From Sphingomonas jatrophae (lineage in GTDB: Bacteria; Pseudomonadota; Alphaproteobacteria; Sphingomonadales; Sphingomonadaceae): a DNA stretch of 64,000 nucleotides. The number at the start of each line of letters is the position of its first letter. The first letter of the stretch is position 1. Location of the stretch: assembly GCF_900113315.1 (NCBI RefSeq), contig NZ_FOZG01000001.1, forward strand, positions 1,426,001-1,490,000, read 5' to 3'. This document shows positions 53,878 through 63,327 of this stretch, piece after piece. The notes beneath the pieces were generated by a model. The model ran no database searches and had not been told where the DNA came from. It saw only the letters and a program-made list of their open reading frames with translations. The translations under genes were made by a program, and so were the position numbers.

Positions 53878-56079
53878 ATGAAGAGGTTGAGCAAGCTGGC
53901 GTGCGCCGCCATGCCGTTCGTGGTGGCCGCGGCACCGGCCGCCGCGCAGGAGACGGGTGGCAGCACCGTCGTCATCACCGGCATCACCACGGCGCCTGCC
54001 ACACTCGCGCCGCTGGTCGGCAAGACGGGCACGCCGCTTGCCGACCTGCCGCGCAGCGTCCAGCTCGTCCCGCGCGAGCTGATCGACCAGCAGGGCGGCG
54101 TGCTGCTGCGCGATGCGCTGCGCAACGTCAGCGGCCTGGCGGAGGGCGGCAACTACGCCTTCGGCTTCTACGATCGCTTCACCGCGCGCGGGCTGAACCT
54201 GTCCTTCCTGACCGATGGCCTGCCCGACACGACGTCGGATCTCGGCGGCTACATCCATTCGCTGAATGGGGTGGAGCGGGTGGAGGTGCTGAAGGGCCCC
54301 GGCTCCGCCTTGTTCGGTGCGGCGCAGCCCGGCGGCTCAATCAACCTCGTCCGCTATCGTCCGGGCGACACGCTGTCGGGCGCGATCAGCACGCAATATG
54401 GCTCGTTCGACACGACCACCACCAATGCGTCGATCAATGTGCCGCTCTCCTCGACGGTGTCGGCCAGGGTCGATGGCGAGTTCCTCGACAGTGATGGCTA
54501 TCGCGGCCTGCACAACCAGACGGCCGAGGTCTACGGCAGCCTCGGCTTCCGGCCGGCCGGGCACGACATCCTGCTGCGGCTAGAATATCACGATCTTGAG
54601 GCGACGCCCGACGCGATCGGCCTGCCCTTCTCACCCCCGGCCGGCAGCGGCCTGCCTGCGGCCGTGGACAAGGAGAACCGCTATTACACGCCGTTCGCCT
54701 TCGCCGACCAGCGGATCAAGCGCGCCTTCCTGAGCGACGCGTGGGCCGTGAACGACAGCCTCGTCGTCAACCTGCGCACCGCTTACACCGACCGGGATGT
54801 CGATCTCGCGCGCAACGCCGGCGGCCGCCTGACGGCGATCGGCACCAGCTTCGGACTGACCGGCCGGCAGCTGCGTGCGCAGACCGACGAGATCCACGAT
54901 TTCGTCGTGCAGGCGGAGCCGACATGGCAGTTCGACGCGGGCTCGATGCCGGTCAGGCTGCTGGTCGGCGGCGAGCTGCGCCGCATCGACGCGACGACGC
55001 GCCGCGCCACGGCCGACCTGCCGAACATCACCAACATCTTCGCGCCGGTGACGCCCGAGACCACGCTCGGCTCGCTCACCTTCCTGTGCAATGCGACGCA
55101 CAGCTGCAACGACGCCAAGCTGGAAGCACGCTTCTACGGTGTTTACGGCATCGGCCAGATCGGCCTGACCGACCGGCTGAAGCTGCGCCTCTCGGCCCGG
55201 CAGGACTGGTTCAAGACGTCGGCCGAGGGCCGCTCCGCCATTCCGCGCAATCCCGGCTCCGAGCATGTCTGCTCGCCCCCGCAGGCGACGACCTGCGCGT
55301 TCGTCCCCGGCGATCCGGTGGTGCGCAAGGACGATCGCTTCTCATGGGACGTCGGCGTGGTCTACCAGCTGGCCGACGCTTTCTCGCTGTTCGGCGGCTA
55401 TTCCAGTTCCAACTACCCGATCTTTAACACCGAGGAGCCGCAGAGCGTCGGCCAGGTGCCGGAGAAGGGCACGCAAGTGGAAGCCGGCGTGCGCGTGACA
55501 CCGGGCGACTGGCTGGCCTTCTCGTCCGCCGTCTATCGCACGACGCGCAAGAACGTCTTCACCATCCTCGCCGTGCCGGACCCTGCCGGCACCGGCAATC
55601 TCAGCACCGCGCAGGTCTATTCCTATCGCACCAAGGGCTGGGAGAACGACCTGACGCTGCGGCCCCTGCCCGCCTGGACGCTGACCGGCAATTTCACGCT
55701 GCAGGATCCCGAGTTGACCGATTACCCGCAGACCCCAGCGCTCGTCGGCAATCGCGTGCCAAGCGTGCCGAAGCGCATCGCGAATGTCTGGACGACCTAT
55801 GCCATCGCGCTGCCGGGGGATGGCGACCGTATCGAGCTTTCCGGTGGCGCGCGCTATCGCAGCGCCTACTGGGGTGACGCCGCGCAGACGCGCAAACTGC
55901 CGGGTGCGACGCAGGTGGATGCCGCCGCGGCGCTGATCGTCGATCGCTTCACCGTGCGCGCGGGCGTGCAGAACATCTTCGACAAGACCAACTACCGCTA
56001 CGCCGCGGGTGTCGGCAGCGGCGCGGTGCCAGGCCCGGGACGCACCTTCTTCGTCAGCGCGGCAGTCCGGGCTTTCTGA
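53878..56079 (+). CDS. TonB-dependent siderophore/heme receptor
   Basis: 733-residue outer-membrane receptor. Signal peptide ending in PAAAQE, then a short TonB-box-like STVVITG segment. The plug contains TPLADLPRSVQLVPRELIDQ, LRDALRNVSGLAEGG and RVEVLKGPGSALFGAAQPGG, the pattern of FhuA-like siderophore receptors; the barrel ends FVSAAVRAF with terminal Phe. The start is the ATG of MKRLSKL behind GGGGGC; an upstream in-frame ATG lacks a signal peptide. Being next to hmuTUV, it is the probable outer-membrane gate for the same substrate. Confidence 0.92.
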   Translation: MKRLSKLACAAMPFVVAAAPAAAQETGGSTVVITGITTAPATLAPLVGKTGTPLADLPRSVQLVPRELIDQQGGVLLRDALRNVSGLAEGGNYAFGFYDRFTARGLNLSFLTDGLPDTTSDLGGYIHSLNGVERVEVLKGPGSALFGAAQPGGSINLVRYRPGDTLSGAISTQYGSFDTTTTNASINVPLSSTVSARVDGEFLDSDGYRGLHNQTAEVYGSLGFRPAGHDILLRLEYHDLEATPDAIGLPFSPPAGSGLPAAVDKENRYYTPFAFADQRIKRAFLSDAWAVNDSLVVNLRTAYTDRDVDLARNAGGRLTAIGTSFGLTGRQLRAQTDEIHDFVVQAEPTWQFDAGSMPVRLLVGGELRRIDATTRRATADLPNITNIFAPVTPETTLGSLTFLCNATHSCNDAKLEARFYGVYGIGQIGLTDRLKLRLSARQDWFKTSAEGRSAIPRNPGSEHVCSPPQATTCAFVPGDPVVRKDDRFSWDVGVVYQLADAFSLFGGYSSSNYPIFNTEEPQSVGQVPEKGTQVEAGVRVTPGDWLAFSSAVYRTTRKNVFTILAVPDPAGTGNLSTAQVYSYRTKGWENDLTLRPLPAWTLTGNFTLQDPELTDYPQTPALVGNRVPSVPKRIANVWTTYAIALPGDGDRIELSGGARYRSAYWGDAAQTRKLPGATQVDAAAALIVDRFTVRAGVQNIFDKTNYRYAAGVGSGAVPGPGRTFFVSAAVRAF

Positions 56080-56085
56080 TCGGCA

Positions 56086-56111
56086 GGCGCCTGGCTAGCA
56101 GGTCAGGCGCC
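56086..56111. terminator. Hairpin between convergent TonB receptor and kinase genes
   Basis: GGCGCCTG and CAGGCGCC form an 8-bp stem with a 10-base loop. There is no T-run on either side; it may still reduce read-through between the two convergent genes. Confidence 0.35.
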
Positions 56112-57161
56112 GCTGACGACGAGGTGGCGGGGCAGCGCGAGAATTGCGGTGGTGCCGTGATCCGCCGCCAGCCGGAACGAGCCTCCCTGCCCCCGCGCCA
56201 GCATCGTCGCGATCCGCAGCCCGAGGCTCTCGCTGTCCTCCAGGCGAAACCCGCTGCTCAGACCGTGGCCGTCATCCTGCACCCTGACCTCGAGGTCACC
56301 GCCGGCGACGAGCCCGAAGGTGACGGCGATCCGGCCTGCCCGCCCATGCGCCAGCCCGTGTTCGAGCGCGTTGGCCATTGCCTCGGCAACGATGAGCGCA
56401 GTCGGCACGGCGGCATCAGGCTGGAGGCGGAGCTGCTCGTCCCCGGCCACGTCCAGCACGACATCGCTGCGGCCGCTCGCCTGCAGCACATCGCGGCAGA
56501 GTTGCTCGAGAAAGGTCAGCAGCGGCTGTGCCGCGCCGGACGGGTCGTAGAGTTGCCGGCTGATGCTGCCGATCAGGGCCAGCCGGCCGCCGGCTTCGTC
56601 CAGCGCGGCCCTGGCGTCCTTGTCGCTGCTCAGCTGCCGCTTCTGCATGGTCAGCAGGCTGGCAGCCACCTGAAGGTTGTTCGACACGCGGTGCTGCAGC
56701 TCGCGGAAGAGAAGCTCGCGCGTGTCGGCCAGCGAGCGATTGACCTCCCGCTCGCGCGCCAGCTGGCGGTTGGCGCTCTGCATCCAGTGCACCAGCGCCA
56801 GATCCGTCACCACGACGAAGACATAGAAGGCGAGCGCGAACCCCGCGCCGCGCGTCAGGCTGAACCCTCGCGCGGGTGGGATGAAGTAATACCAGGCGAG
56901 CATGCCGCAGATCACCGCCGCCGCGCTGCCCAGGCGCACGCCGAACAGGAAGGAGGTGATGATCACCGCAGGGAAGAAGGTGACGTAGGGAAAGCCCGGC
57001 GGCAGCAGCGGATCGGCCAGCGCGCGGAGCATCCAGGCGATGGTGACGATCGCCAGCATCACCACGACGCCGAAGACGGGGCGATCGCGGGCGAGCGGCA
57101 GTTGCTCGATCCAGCGCGACGACCTTGCAGGTCCTGAAGGGTCCGTCGCGGCCTTGATCAT
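56103..57161 (-). CDS. HisKA_2/HWE-type sensor histidine kinase with DUF4118 region
   Basis: 352-residue inner-membrane kinase. Four hydrophobic helices (about 29-130) with PLLPPGFPYVTFFPAVIITS match the DUF4118 sensor region of KdpD-like and many alpha-proteobacterial kinases. A coiled coil leads to the phospho-acceptor His157 in ELQHRVSNNLQ, and the ATPase domain has ALIVAEAMANALEHG and QDDGHGLSSG. No partner response regulator is encoded nearby. The start MIKAATD was chosen; the longer open frame upstream is antisense to the aminotransferase. Confidence 0.88.
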   Translation of the reverse strand: MIKAATDPSGPARSSRWIEQLPLARDRPVFGVVVMLAIVTIAWMLRALADPLLPPGFPYVTFFPAVIITSFLFGVRLGSAAAVICGMLAWYYFIPPARGFSLTRGAGFALAFYVFVVVTDLALVHWMQSANRQLAREREVNRSLADTRELLFRELQHRVSNNLQVAASLLTMQKRQLSSDKDARAALDEAGGRLALIGSISRQLYDPSGAAQPLLTFLEQLCRDVLQASGRSDVVLDVAGDEQLRLQPDAAVPTALIVAEAMANALEHGLAHGRAGRIAVTFGLVAGGDLEVRVQDDGHGLSSGFRLEDSESLGLRIATMLARGQGGSFRLAADHGTTAILALPRHLVVSGA

Positions 57162-57252
57162 GTCCGCCGCATTATGGGCTTGCAGCGCTGCCGTCACGCA
57201 CGATCCGCGGGGGCAGCTTGCGCCCGCCTCTGGAGCTTCGTACCGCATCGGC

Positions 57253-58413
57253 ATGATTGCGCAGATCGAGCCGTTCCACGCCATCGCGATCAGCCGTATC
57301 GCCCACCGCCTCGCCGTCGAGGGCAGGTCGATCATCCACATGGAATTCGGCCAGCCGTCGACCGGGGCGCCCCAATCCGCCATCGCCGCCGCGCACCGCG
57401 TACTGGATGCGGACGGCATGGGCTACTGGGAAAGCCCCAAGCTGAAGGAGCGCATCGCCCGGCTCTATGACGAGCGCTACGGCGTGGCGATCGATCCCGA
57501 GCAGATCATCCTGACCTGCGGTGCCTCACCCGCCTTCGTGCTGGCCCTATCCTGCCTGTTCGAGCCTGGCGCGCGGGTGGCGTTCGCGCGGCCCGGTTAC
57601 GTTTCCTACCGCAACACGCTCAAGGCGCTCTACCTCGAACCCGTGGAGATTGGCTGCGGCGCGGCCGAGCGCTACCAGATCACCGCCGCTGCCATAGCAG
57701 CGCTCGATCCGGCACCGGAGGGCCTGATCCTGGCGAGCCCGGCCAACCCGACGGGCACGATCATCGCGGCGGACGAACTCACCGCCATTGCCGACGTCTG
57801 CCGGGCGCGCGGCATCCGCATCATCTCGGACGAGATCTATCACGGCCTCAGCTATGTCGATCCGGCACGGTGCGTGCTGCAGGACATGGATGACGCGCTG
57901 ATCGTCAACAGCTTCTCGAAATATTTCAGTATGGCCGGCTGGCGCCTTGGCTGGCTGGTCGTGCCGCCCGACCTGATCGACGTCGCACGCGCCCGCATGG
58001 GGAACCTGTTCCTGACGCCCCCGTCGCTGGCGCAACATGCCGGCCTGATCGCGATGGATTGCGGCGACGAGCTGGAAGGCCATGTCGCGACCTATGCGCG
58101 CAATCGCGACGCGCTGCTGCGTGCGCTCCCCACTCTGGGCTTGAGCGAGATCGCGCCGCCGGATGGGGCCTTCTACGTCTATGCCGATATCGGCCACCTG
58201 ACCGACGACAGCCTCGCCTTTTGCGAGCGACTGCTGCGCGACACGGGTGTCGCGACCGCGCCCGGGATCGATTTCGATCCGGTCGACGGGCATCGCTTCA
58301 TCCGCTTCTCCTTCGCCGTCTCGACGGCGCTGGTCACCGAGGCGATTGCGCGCATGACGCCGTGGTTCGAGGCGCAGGGCCGAGCGTCCAAACGAGCTGA
58401 GAGCGTTGCTTGA
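57253..58413 (+). CDS. PLP-dependent class I/II aminotransferase
   Basis: 386-residue fold-type I aminotransferase. Visible are MEFGQPSTGAP, the PLP phosphate region TCGASPAFVLALSCL, ASPANPTGTII with the cofactor-contacting Asn, ISDEIYHGLSY with the Asp, and the Schiff-base Lys in NSFSKYFSMAGWRLGW. The conserved Arg for the substrate carboxylate is in HRFIRFSF. It resembles aspartate/aromatic aminotransferase-like enzymes; amino donor and acceptor are not determinable. It is divergent from the sensor kinase. Confidence 0.92.
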   Translation: MIAQIEPFHAIAISRIAHRLAVEGRSIIHMEFGQPSTGAPQSAIAAAHRVLDADGMGYWESPKLKERIARLYDERYGVAIDPEQIILTCGASPAFVLALSCLFEPGARVAFARPGYVSYRNTLKALYLEPVEIGCGAAERYQITAAAIAALDPAPEGLILASPANPTGTIIAADELTAIADVCRARGIRIISDEIYHGLSYVDPARCVLQDMDDALIVNSFSKYFSMAGWRLGWLVVPPDLIDVARARMGNLFLTPPSLAQHAGLIAMDCGDELEGHVATYARNRDALLRALPTLGLSEIAPPDGAFYVYADIGHLTDDSLAFCERLLRDTGVATAPGIDFDPVDGHRFIRFSFAVSTALVTEAIARMTPWFEAQGRASKRAESVA

Positions 58414-58420
58414 GAGTGGA

Positions 58421-59317
58421 TCAGCCGGCGAAGCGAGGCTCCGGCAGCCCGGTGATGCCGAGGCCGCGCACCGCGAAGAGGTGACCGTCCAGCGGCGTAT
58501 CCGGCACCGGCGTGGCGAGCTTCATGGTCGTGACGAACAGGATGTCGAGATCCGGCCCGCCGAACATCAGGCTGGTCGGTTTGGGCACGGGTAGCGCAAC
58601 GACGCGGTCCAGGCTGCCGTCCGGCGCGAACCGGCGCAGCTCGCCGCGGCCCGTATAAGCGCCGTTGAAGGCGGTCCAGAGATAGCCCTCGCTGTCGACC
58701 GTGCTGCCGTCCGGCGTTTCGCCCGGTGCCGCCTGCACGAACAGGCGCCGCCCGCCGGGCGTGCCCGTCGCCTCGTCCCACGCATAAGCGAAGATCGTGC
58801 CGGTGCCGCTATCGACGAAGTGGAAAGTGCTGCGGTCAAGGCTCCAGCACGGCCCGTTCGACACGCAGAAACCTGCATCCAGCTCTTGGACGGTCAGATC
58901 CGGATCAAGCCGGTAGAGCGTGCCGCGGGGCTGCCGCCGCTCGGGCACCTCGTGCACAGCGACCATGTCGAGGCTGCCAACGATGAACCGGCCTTGCGCA
59001 TCGACCTTGCCGTCGTTCAGCCGCACGCCGTCCGCGCCGCCGCTCGGATCGGCGATCGGCTCCAGCGCGCCGGTTGCGAAATCGAACAGGTGCAGGCCGC
59101 TGGCGAGGGCAAGAACGGCGCCGCCGCCGACCCGGAGCGCGAGCGATCCGATCTCGGACGGCAGGTGCCACGTCCGCACATCCGATCCATCCGCCGCACA
59201 GCGCCAGATCTCGCCCCTCAGGCTGTCGACCCAGTAGAGCCGCTGCTCGGCAACATCCCACAACGGTCCTTCGCCGAGCCTGTTTTCACATGCGACGCAG
59301 ACGCTGATGTCGGTCAT
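58421..59317 (-). CDS. SMP-30/gluconolactonase family lactonase
   Basis: 298-residue six-bladed propeller. LGEGPLWDVAEQRLYWVDSL carries the metal-ligand Glu, GVRLNDGKVDAQGRF the Asn/Asp, FCVSNGPCWSLDRSTF the second Asn, and TPDGSTVDSEGYLWTAFN the catalytic Asp. It should hydrolyse an aldonolactone such as gluconolactone or xylonolactone with a divalent metal. It follows the epimerase gene by 16 bases in the same direction, suggesting a sugar or sugar-lactone pathway. Confidence 0.92.
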   Translation of the reverse strand: MTDISVCVACENRLGEGPLWDVAEQRLYWVDSLRGEIWRCAADGSDVRTWHLPSEIGSLALRVGGGAVLALASGLHLFDFATGALEPIADPSGGADGVRLNDGKVDAQGRFIVGSLDMVAVHEVPERRQPRGTLYRLDPDLTVQELDAGFCVSNGPCWSLDRSTFHFVDSGTGTIFAYAWDEATGTPGGRRLFVQAAPGETPDGSTVDSEGYLWTAFNGAYTGRGELRRFAPDGSLDRVVALPVPKPTSLMFGGPDLDILFVTTMKLATPVPDTPLDGHLFAVRGLGITGLPEPRFAG

Positions 59318-59333
59318 CCACCGCTCCCGTCGT

Positions 59334-60269
59334 TCAGCGCGCTTGCTCAGGCTCCGCGATCAGCATGTCGGGCGCCACCGCGCGCACCATCCGTGCCATG
59401 CCGTCGCGCCAGTCGACCTTGGTCTCGCCGATCAGCTCATGCATGCGCGTCGTATCGATGGGCAGACCGCCGAAGGCGCTCGTATCCTCGCGGAAGGTGG
59501 GCGTGAGGCCGGTCAGTTCGCCCAGATAGGCGGACCATTCCTCGATGCTCACCGCCTGCGATCCGCCGAAATTGACCGTCACCGGCGCGCCGCCCGCGGC
59601 TCCCAGCAGCCAGGGGATCTTGTCGACATAATCGTCGACATGGAGCGGATTATAGGCGTTCGGCGCCTGCGGATGGACCGAGATCGCCTGACCATGCTTC
59701 ATCTGCATCAGGTGCATCACCGGCCAGCCGCCCATGTCGCCGTAAGGCACGCTCAGCCGCGCGATCACCAGCGGCACGCCGAAGCTGGTCGCGGCGAAGC
59801 GCGCCACGCTCTCCGTCGCGATCTTGGCGATCGAATAGGTCGGCATCATCGATCGGTGATTGTCGCCAAGCGGGTCCGTTTCGGCGCGCGCCTTGCCGCC
59901 CTCGAAGGCGTAGACGCCCGTCGTCGAGATGTGGAGGAACGCCTTGGCCGAGCGGCAATGTGCGATGAGGTGGCCGACGCCCTCGGCATTCTCCCGCAGG
60001 TCGCTCGTCCAGTCTCCGCTCTTCGCGACGGCCGCGTTGACGACATAGTCCACCGCGGGGATCGCGAACAGCGATGCCGGGTCGGACAGGTCAATGCGGA
60101 CCGGATGAGCGCCCAAGCCGGCTATATCGTCATGATCCGCCTGCTTGCGGTAACGCGCCGCGGCGAACACCTCGGCGTGCTTCGCCAATGCCTGGACAAG
60201 GGGGCGCGCGAACATGCCGGTGGCGCCCGTGATCAGGATCCGGCTGCCTTCAACCTCTGCCCGCTTCAT
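59334..60269 (-). CDS. NAD-dependent epimerase/dehydratase family protein
   Basis: 311-residue extended SDR. Nucleotide motif ITGATGMFARPL near 15, catalytic region HISTTGVYAFEGG and YSIAKIATE (Tyr and Lys), and VPYGDMGGWPVMHL further on. Start MKRAEVEG behind AAGGAGAGAGAC. It could act on a free or nucleotide-linked sugar; co-transcription with the SMP-30 lactonase favours oxidation of a free sugar to a lactone, as in glucose/uronate dehydrogenase-type SDRs. This remains inference. Confidence 0.87.
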   Translation of the reverse strand: MKRAEVEGSRILITGATGMFARPLVQALAKHAEVFAAARYRKQADHDDIAGLGAHPVRIDLSDPASLFAIPAVDYVVNAAVAKSGDWTSDLRENAEGVGHLIAHCRSAKAFLHISTTGVYAFEGGKARAETDPLGDNHRSMMPTYSIAKIATESVARFAATSFGVPLVIARLSVPYGDMGGWPVMHLMQMKHGQAISVHPQAPNAYNPLHVDDYVDKIPWLLGAAGGAPVTVNFGGSQAVSIEEWSAYLGELTGLTPTFREDTSAFGGLPIDTTRMHELIGETKVDWRDGMARMVRAVAPDMLIAEPEQAR

Positions 60270-60450
60270 GTCTCTCTCCTTGTCCGCTCTTGTTTCCGGC
60301 GGCGGACGCTGAGCACCTTGTGTGCAATCGGCCGCCACGGCGCAAGCACCGGCTCATGCCGCTCCGTTGCGATTGTCGCACGTCTGTGCTGCGCTGCCCC
60401 GGACAAGGCCGCACAGCATCGATCGGCGGCCGGTGAACGGGAGAGAGAGC

Positions 60451-61560
60451 ATGCCGAAGCTTCTGGTCGCGGGTGCGACCGGCGTCACCGGAACCGTGCT
60501 GGTGCAGCATTTCGCGGCGCTGCCCGACTGGCAGGTCGTGGCCACATCGCGGCGCCCGCCATGGCTTAATGTGCCGGGCGTCGAGCATGTCCGTGCCGAC
60601 CTGACTTACGCAGCGGGCTGCGCCGCGATCTTCGGCAGCCGCAGCGACATCACGCACATCATCTACGCCGCGGTGAACGAGGACGAGGCGGACATCGTCC
60701 GCGGCTGGGACGATCCCGCGCAGGCCGAGAAGAACGTGCGGATGCTGCGCAACCTGCTGGAGCCCTTCCTTGCGCAGGCGGCAGGATCGTTCCGCCACAT
60801 CACGCTGATCCACGGCATGAAAGCCTATGGCTCACACCTGCCGGAGATCCGCACGCATCTGCCCTTCAAGGAAAACGACACCACCTACGAGCAGCTCAAC
60901 TTCTACCACCATCAGCAGGCCTATGTGACGGAGCGGGCCGCAGGCGGCTCCGGCTGGGACTGGACGGTGCTCCGGCCGAACGGGACGATCGGCACCGCAA
61001 TCGGCGGCAACATGAACTGGTCGCTGGCGCTCGGCGTATTTGCCGCCCTCTGCGCGGAGGCGGGCGAGGCACTGCCGATGCCGCCGGGTGAGAGCGCGCT
61101 GACCGAGATCACCGATGCGGACATCGTCGCCAAGGCATGCGCCTGGGCCGCCACGACGCCGCAGGCACGCCGGCAGGTCTACAACCTGACCAACGGCGAC
61201 ATCCTGACGATGCACGACGTCTTCCCGATCCTGGCGGATGCCTTCGGCCTGACGCTGGGGAGCCCGCGCGCCTATCGCATCTCGGAGGAGCTGACCCGGC
61301 TCTCTCCCCTGTGGCCGGGTATGGTGCGCCGGCACGGCTTGCGCTCGCCGGAGGAGCTGGGCGCCCTGCTCGGCGCGACGCCGCAGATCGTCGACATCTG
61401 GAGCGCGGAGCTGCCGGTCGAGCGCAAGCTGCTGTCGGGCCTGTCGAGCACGATCAAGATCCGCCACGCCGGCTTTGCGGACTGCGCCGATTCGGCTGCG
61501 ACGGTGGCGAAATATATCGAGCGCTATCGACAACTGCGCATCCTGCCGCCCGCCCGGTAG
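60451..61560 (+). CDS. PRISE-like SDR (progesterone 5-beta-reductase / iridoid synthase type)
   Basis: 369-residue atypical extended SDR. VAGATGVTGTVLVQHF binds NADPH, SRRPPW and VRADLTY match PRISE motifs, HGMKAYGSHL replaces the usual Ser site, and EQLNFYHHQQAYVTE corresponds to the plant NFYYxxED segment with the catalytic Tyr. WTVLRPNGTIGTAIG follows. Bacterial PRISE proteins reduce activated enones; the physiological substrate is unknown. The ATG is preceded by GGGAGAGAGAGC. It is divergent from the epimerase-lactonase operon. Confidence 0.85.
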   Translation: MPKLLVAGATGVTGTVLVQHFAALPDWQVVATSRRPPWLNVPGVEHVRADLTYAAGCAAIFGSRSDITHIIYAAVNEDEADIVRGWDDPAQAEKNVRMLRNLLEPFLAQAAGSFRHITLIHGMKAYGSHLPEIRTHLPFKENDTTYEQLNFYHHQQAYVTERAAGGSGWDWTVLRPNGTIGTAIGGNMNWSLALGVFAALCAEAGEALPMPPGESALTEITDADIVAKACAWAATTPQARRQVYNLTNGDILTMHDVFPILADAFGLTLGSPRAYRISEELTRLSPLWPGMVRRHGLRSPEELGALLGATPQIVDIWSAELPVERKLLSGLSSTIKIRHAGFADCADSAATVAKYIERYRQLRILPPAR

Positions 61561-61584
61561 CTCACCCGCCGAGCAGACGTCCGA

Positions 61585-62931
61585 TTACGGCGCGTCCTCC
61601 CCGGGACCGATCGCCGCCGCCGCCAGCCCGCGCACGTCGACCCGCGCCTTGAGCCGGGCGGCGAGCAGCGCGGTGCCGCTCACCTTGCGCTGCACGAACA
61701 GCGTTTCGACGTGCGGCACATGCCACGTTGCGCGATCGGCGATCATGGCGCGCGCCTCGTCCCGGATCACGGGCACGAAGGCGCGGTCGCCGAAGTCGAA
61801 CGGACCGGGCCGGTTCATCGCCTGATCGATGGCACCGATCATGCGGTTGACCGCCGGGCGATGCGCGTCGGCCGCCGCCGCACCGAGGAAGCCGGTCTCC
61901 ACCGCCACGTCGCGCACACGATCGAGATCGCGCGCCAGCCCGGCCTCGATCAGCCGGCGATAGGCGTCGCGCGTCTCCGGCGGCACGGCGCGTGTGGCCC
62001 CAAAATCGAGCAGGACGAGCGCGTTGCTATCCGGCTGCCAGCGATAATTGGCGAAGTTCGGGTCCGTCTGCATCACGCCGAACGCGAACAGCTCCCGCAG
62101 CACGAGCGTGACGAGCGCCGTCATCGCCGTGTCTCGCGCCGCCTGGGGCGCCTCCATCAGCGCCTCTATCGGCCGCCCCTCGACATAGGTCATCGCCAGC
62201 ACGCGCCGCGTCGTCAGCGCGTCCACCAGCTCCGGCACCACGTAGCGCGAGTCTCCGGCCAGCCGCGCGGCATAGGCGCGCAGCTGCTCGCCCTCCCGGA
62301 CATAATCCGCCTCCTCGGACAGCTGGCGCTTGGCCTCGGCGAGCAGCGGCTTGAGATCTACACTCGGCGGCAGCACGCCCGACACCCGCAGCAGCGTCGC
62401 GACATTGTCCACATCCGCATCGATGCTCTCGGCGACGCCCGGATACTGGACCTTCACCGCCAGCACGCGCCCATCCGGCAAAGTGGCGCGGTGCACCTGG
62501 CCGATCGAGGCGGCCGCCATGGGCGACGCCTCGAAGTGGCGGAAACGGCGGCGCCAGTCCGCGCCCCATTCCTGCCGCAGCACACGGTCGAGCTGGGCAG
62601 GCGGCATGCGATAGGCCTGGTCGCGCAGGCGGGCGAGGATGGCCGACAGTTCCGGCGGCAGCAGGTCGCCCGCGTCCATCGAGATCATCTGGCCCAGCTT
62701 CATCGCCGCGCCGCGCAGATGCGCGAGACGATCCGCCACCCGCGCGGCATTCGCCGGCGTCAGCACCAGATCGCCGACGCGCGGCCGCTCGCCAGCCGCC
62801 AGGCGCCGGGCGCCCTCCGCGATCATGCCGCCGGCGACACCACCCGCCAGCCGCCCGAAGCCGCCCAGCCGCGCCAGCCGCCCGCTCGGCACCGCGCGGT
62901 GCCGCGCATCCTTTCCATCATCATCGCGCAT
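61585..62931 (-). CDS. ABC1/AarF/UbiB-type atypical kinase
   Basis: 448-residue protein-kinase-like protein. The family KxGQ motif is AAMKLGQMISMDAGDLLP, then the Ala-rich loop AAASIGQVHRA, VKVQYPG with the ATP Lys, EEADYVREGEQL, the catalytic loop QTDPNFANY and the metal motif LLDFGATRAVP. Family members (UbiB, COQ8/ADCK) support ubiquinone or lipid biology through ATPase activity. There is no C-terminal transmembrane pair as in UbiB, so it is closer to ADCK1-like/MDR-associated forms. The start MRDDDGKD was preferred to longer frames. Confidence 0.88.
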   Translation of the reverse strand: MRDDDGKDARHRAVPSGRLARLGGFGRLAGGVAGGMIAEGARRLAAGERPRVGDLVLTPANAARVADRLAHLRGAAMKLGQMISMDAGDLLPPELSAILARLRDQAYRMPPAQLDRVLRQEWGADWRRRFRHFEASPMAAASIGQVHRATLPDGRVLAVKVQYPGVAESIDADVDNVATLLRVSGVLPPSVDLKPLLAEAKRQLSEEADYVREGEQLRAYAARLAGDSRYVVPELVDALTTRRVLAMTYVEGRPIEALMEAPQAARDTAMTALVTLVLRELFAFGVMQTDPNFANYRWQPDSNALVLLDFGATRAVPPETRDAYRRLIEAGLARDLDRVRDVAVETGFLGAAAADAHRPAVNRMIGAIDQAMNRPGPFDFGDRAFVPVIRDEARAMIADRATWHVPHVETLFVQRKVSGTALLAARLKARVDVRGLAAAAIGPGEDAP

Positions 62932-63049
62932 GGCAGCAGAACGTCGCGAGGCGGCGCCAGGGTCCGGCCCGCCATGGATGCGGCAAGCATTGCATCCGCG
63001 ATGTCGGCTGTACCTATGAACGTCATACATTCGACCCCATATGGCGCCC

Positions 63050-63235
63050 ATGAGCATATCCGAGACATACCGCGCGAACGCGGCCGAGCAGCGGGCACTC
63101 GCCGCGGGGACCAGCCTGGCGAACCGCAAGGCGATGCATGAACGCAGCGCCGAGACATGGGACGCGATGGCGCTTTCGGCGGAACAGAATGCCGCACTGA
63201 CTGCCGCGAATGCCGCGGCGAAGGTCGGGGTCTAG
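63050..63235 (+). CDS. Small Ala-rich hypothetical protein
   Basis: A 61-residue helical, soluble product (MSISETYRANAAEQRALAAG followed by TSLANRKAMHERSAETWDAM). The Ala/Glu/Arg periodicity and the ERSAETWDAMA segment resemble a small family of sphingomonad proteins of unknown function. An earlier in-frame ATG at 63041 would add three residues. It is divergent from the ABC1 kinase. Confidence 0.6.
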   Translation: MSISETYRANAAEQRALAAGTSLANRKAMHERSAETWDAMALSAEQNAALTAANAAAKVGV

Positions 63236-63327
63236 CCGACGCCTGCCGCGTCGCCACCGACGTCTTAGAGACGTCCTAGTTCCTGAACAGCACGCGGAAC
63301 TCATCCTGATCGCTCGGGACGGGGCTG

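Noticed and set aside
60322-60450. Extension of the PRISE-like gene to an upstream in-frame ATG
   Set aside because: The added residues resemble non-coding translation; the chosen ATG follows a purine-rich site and starts directly with the nucleotide-binding fold.
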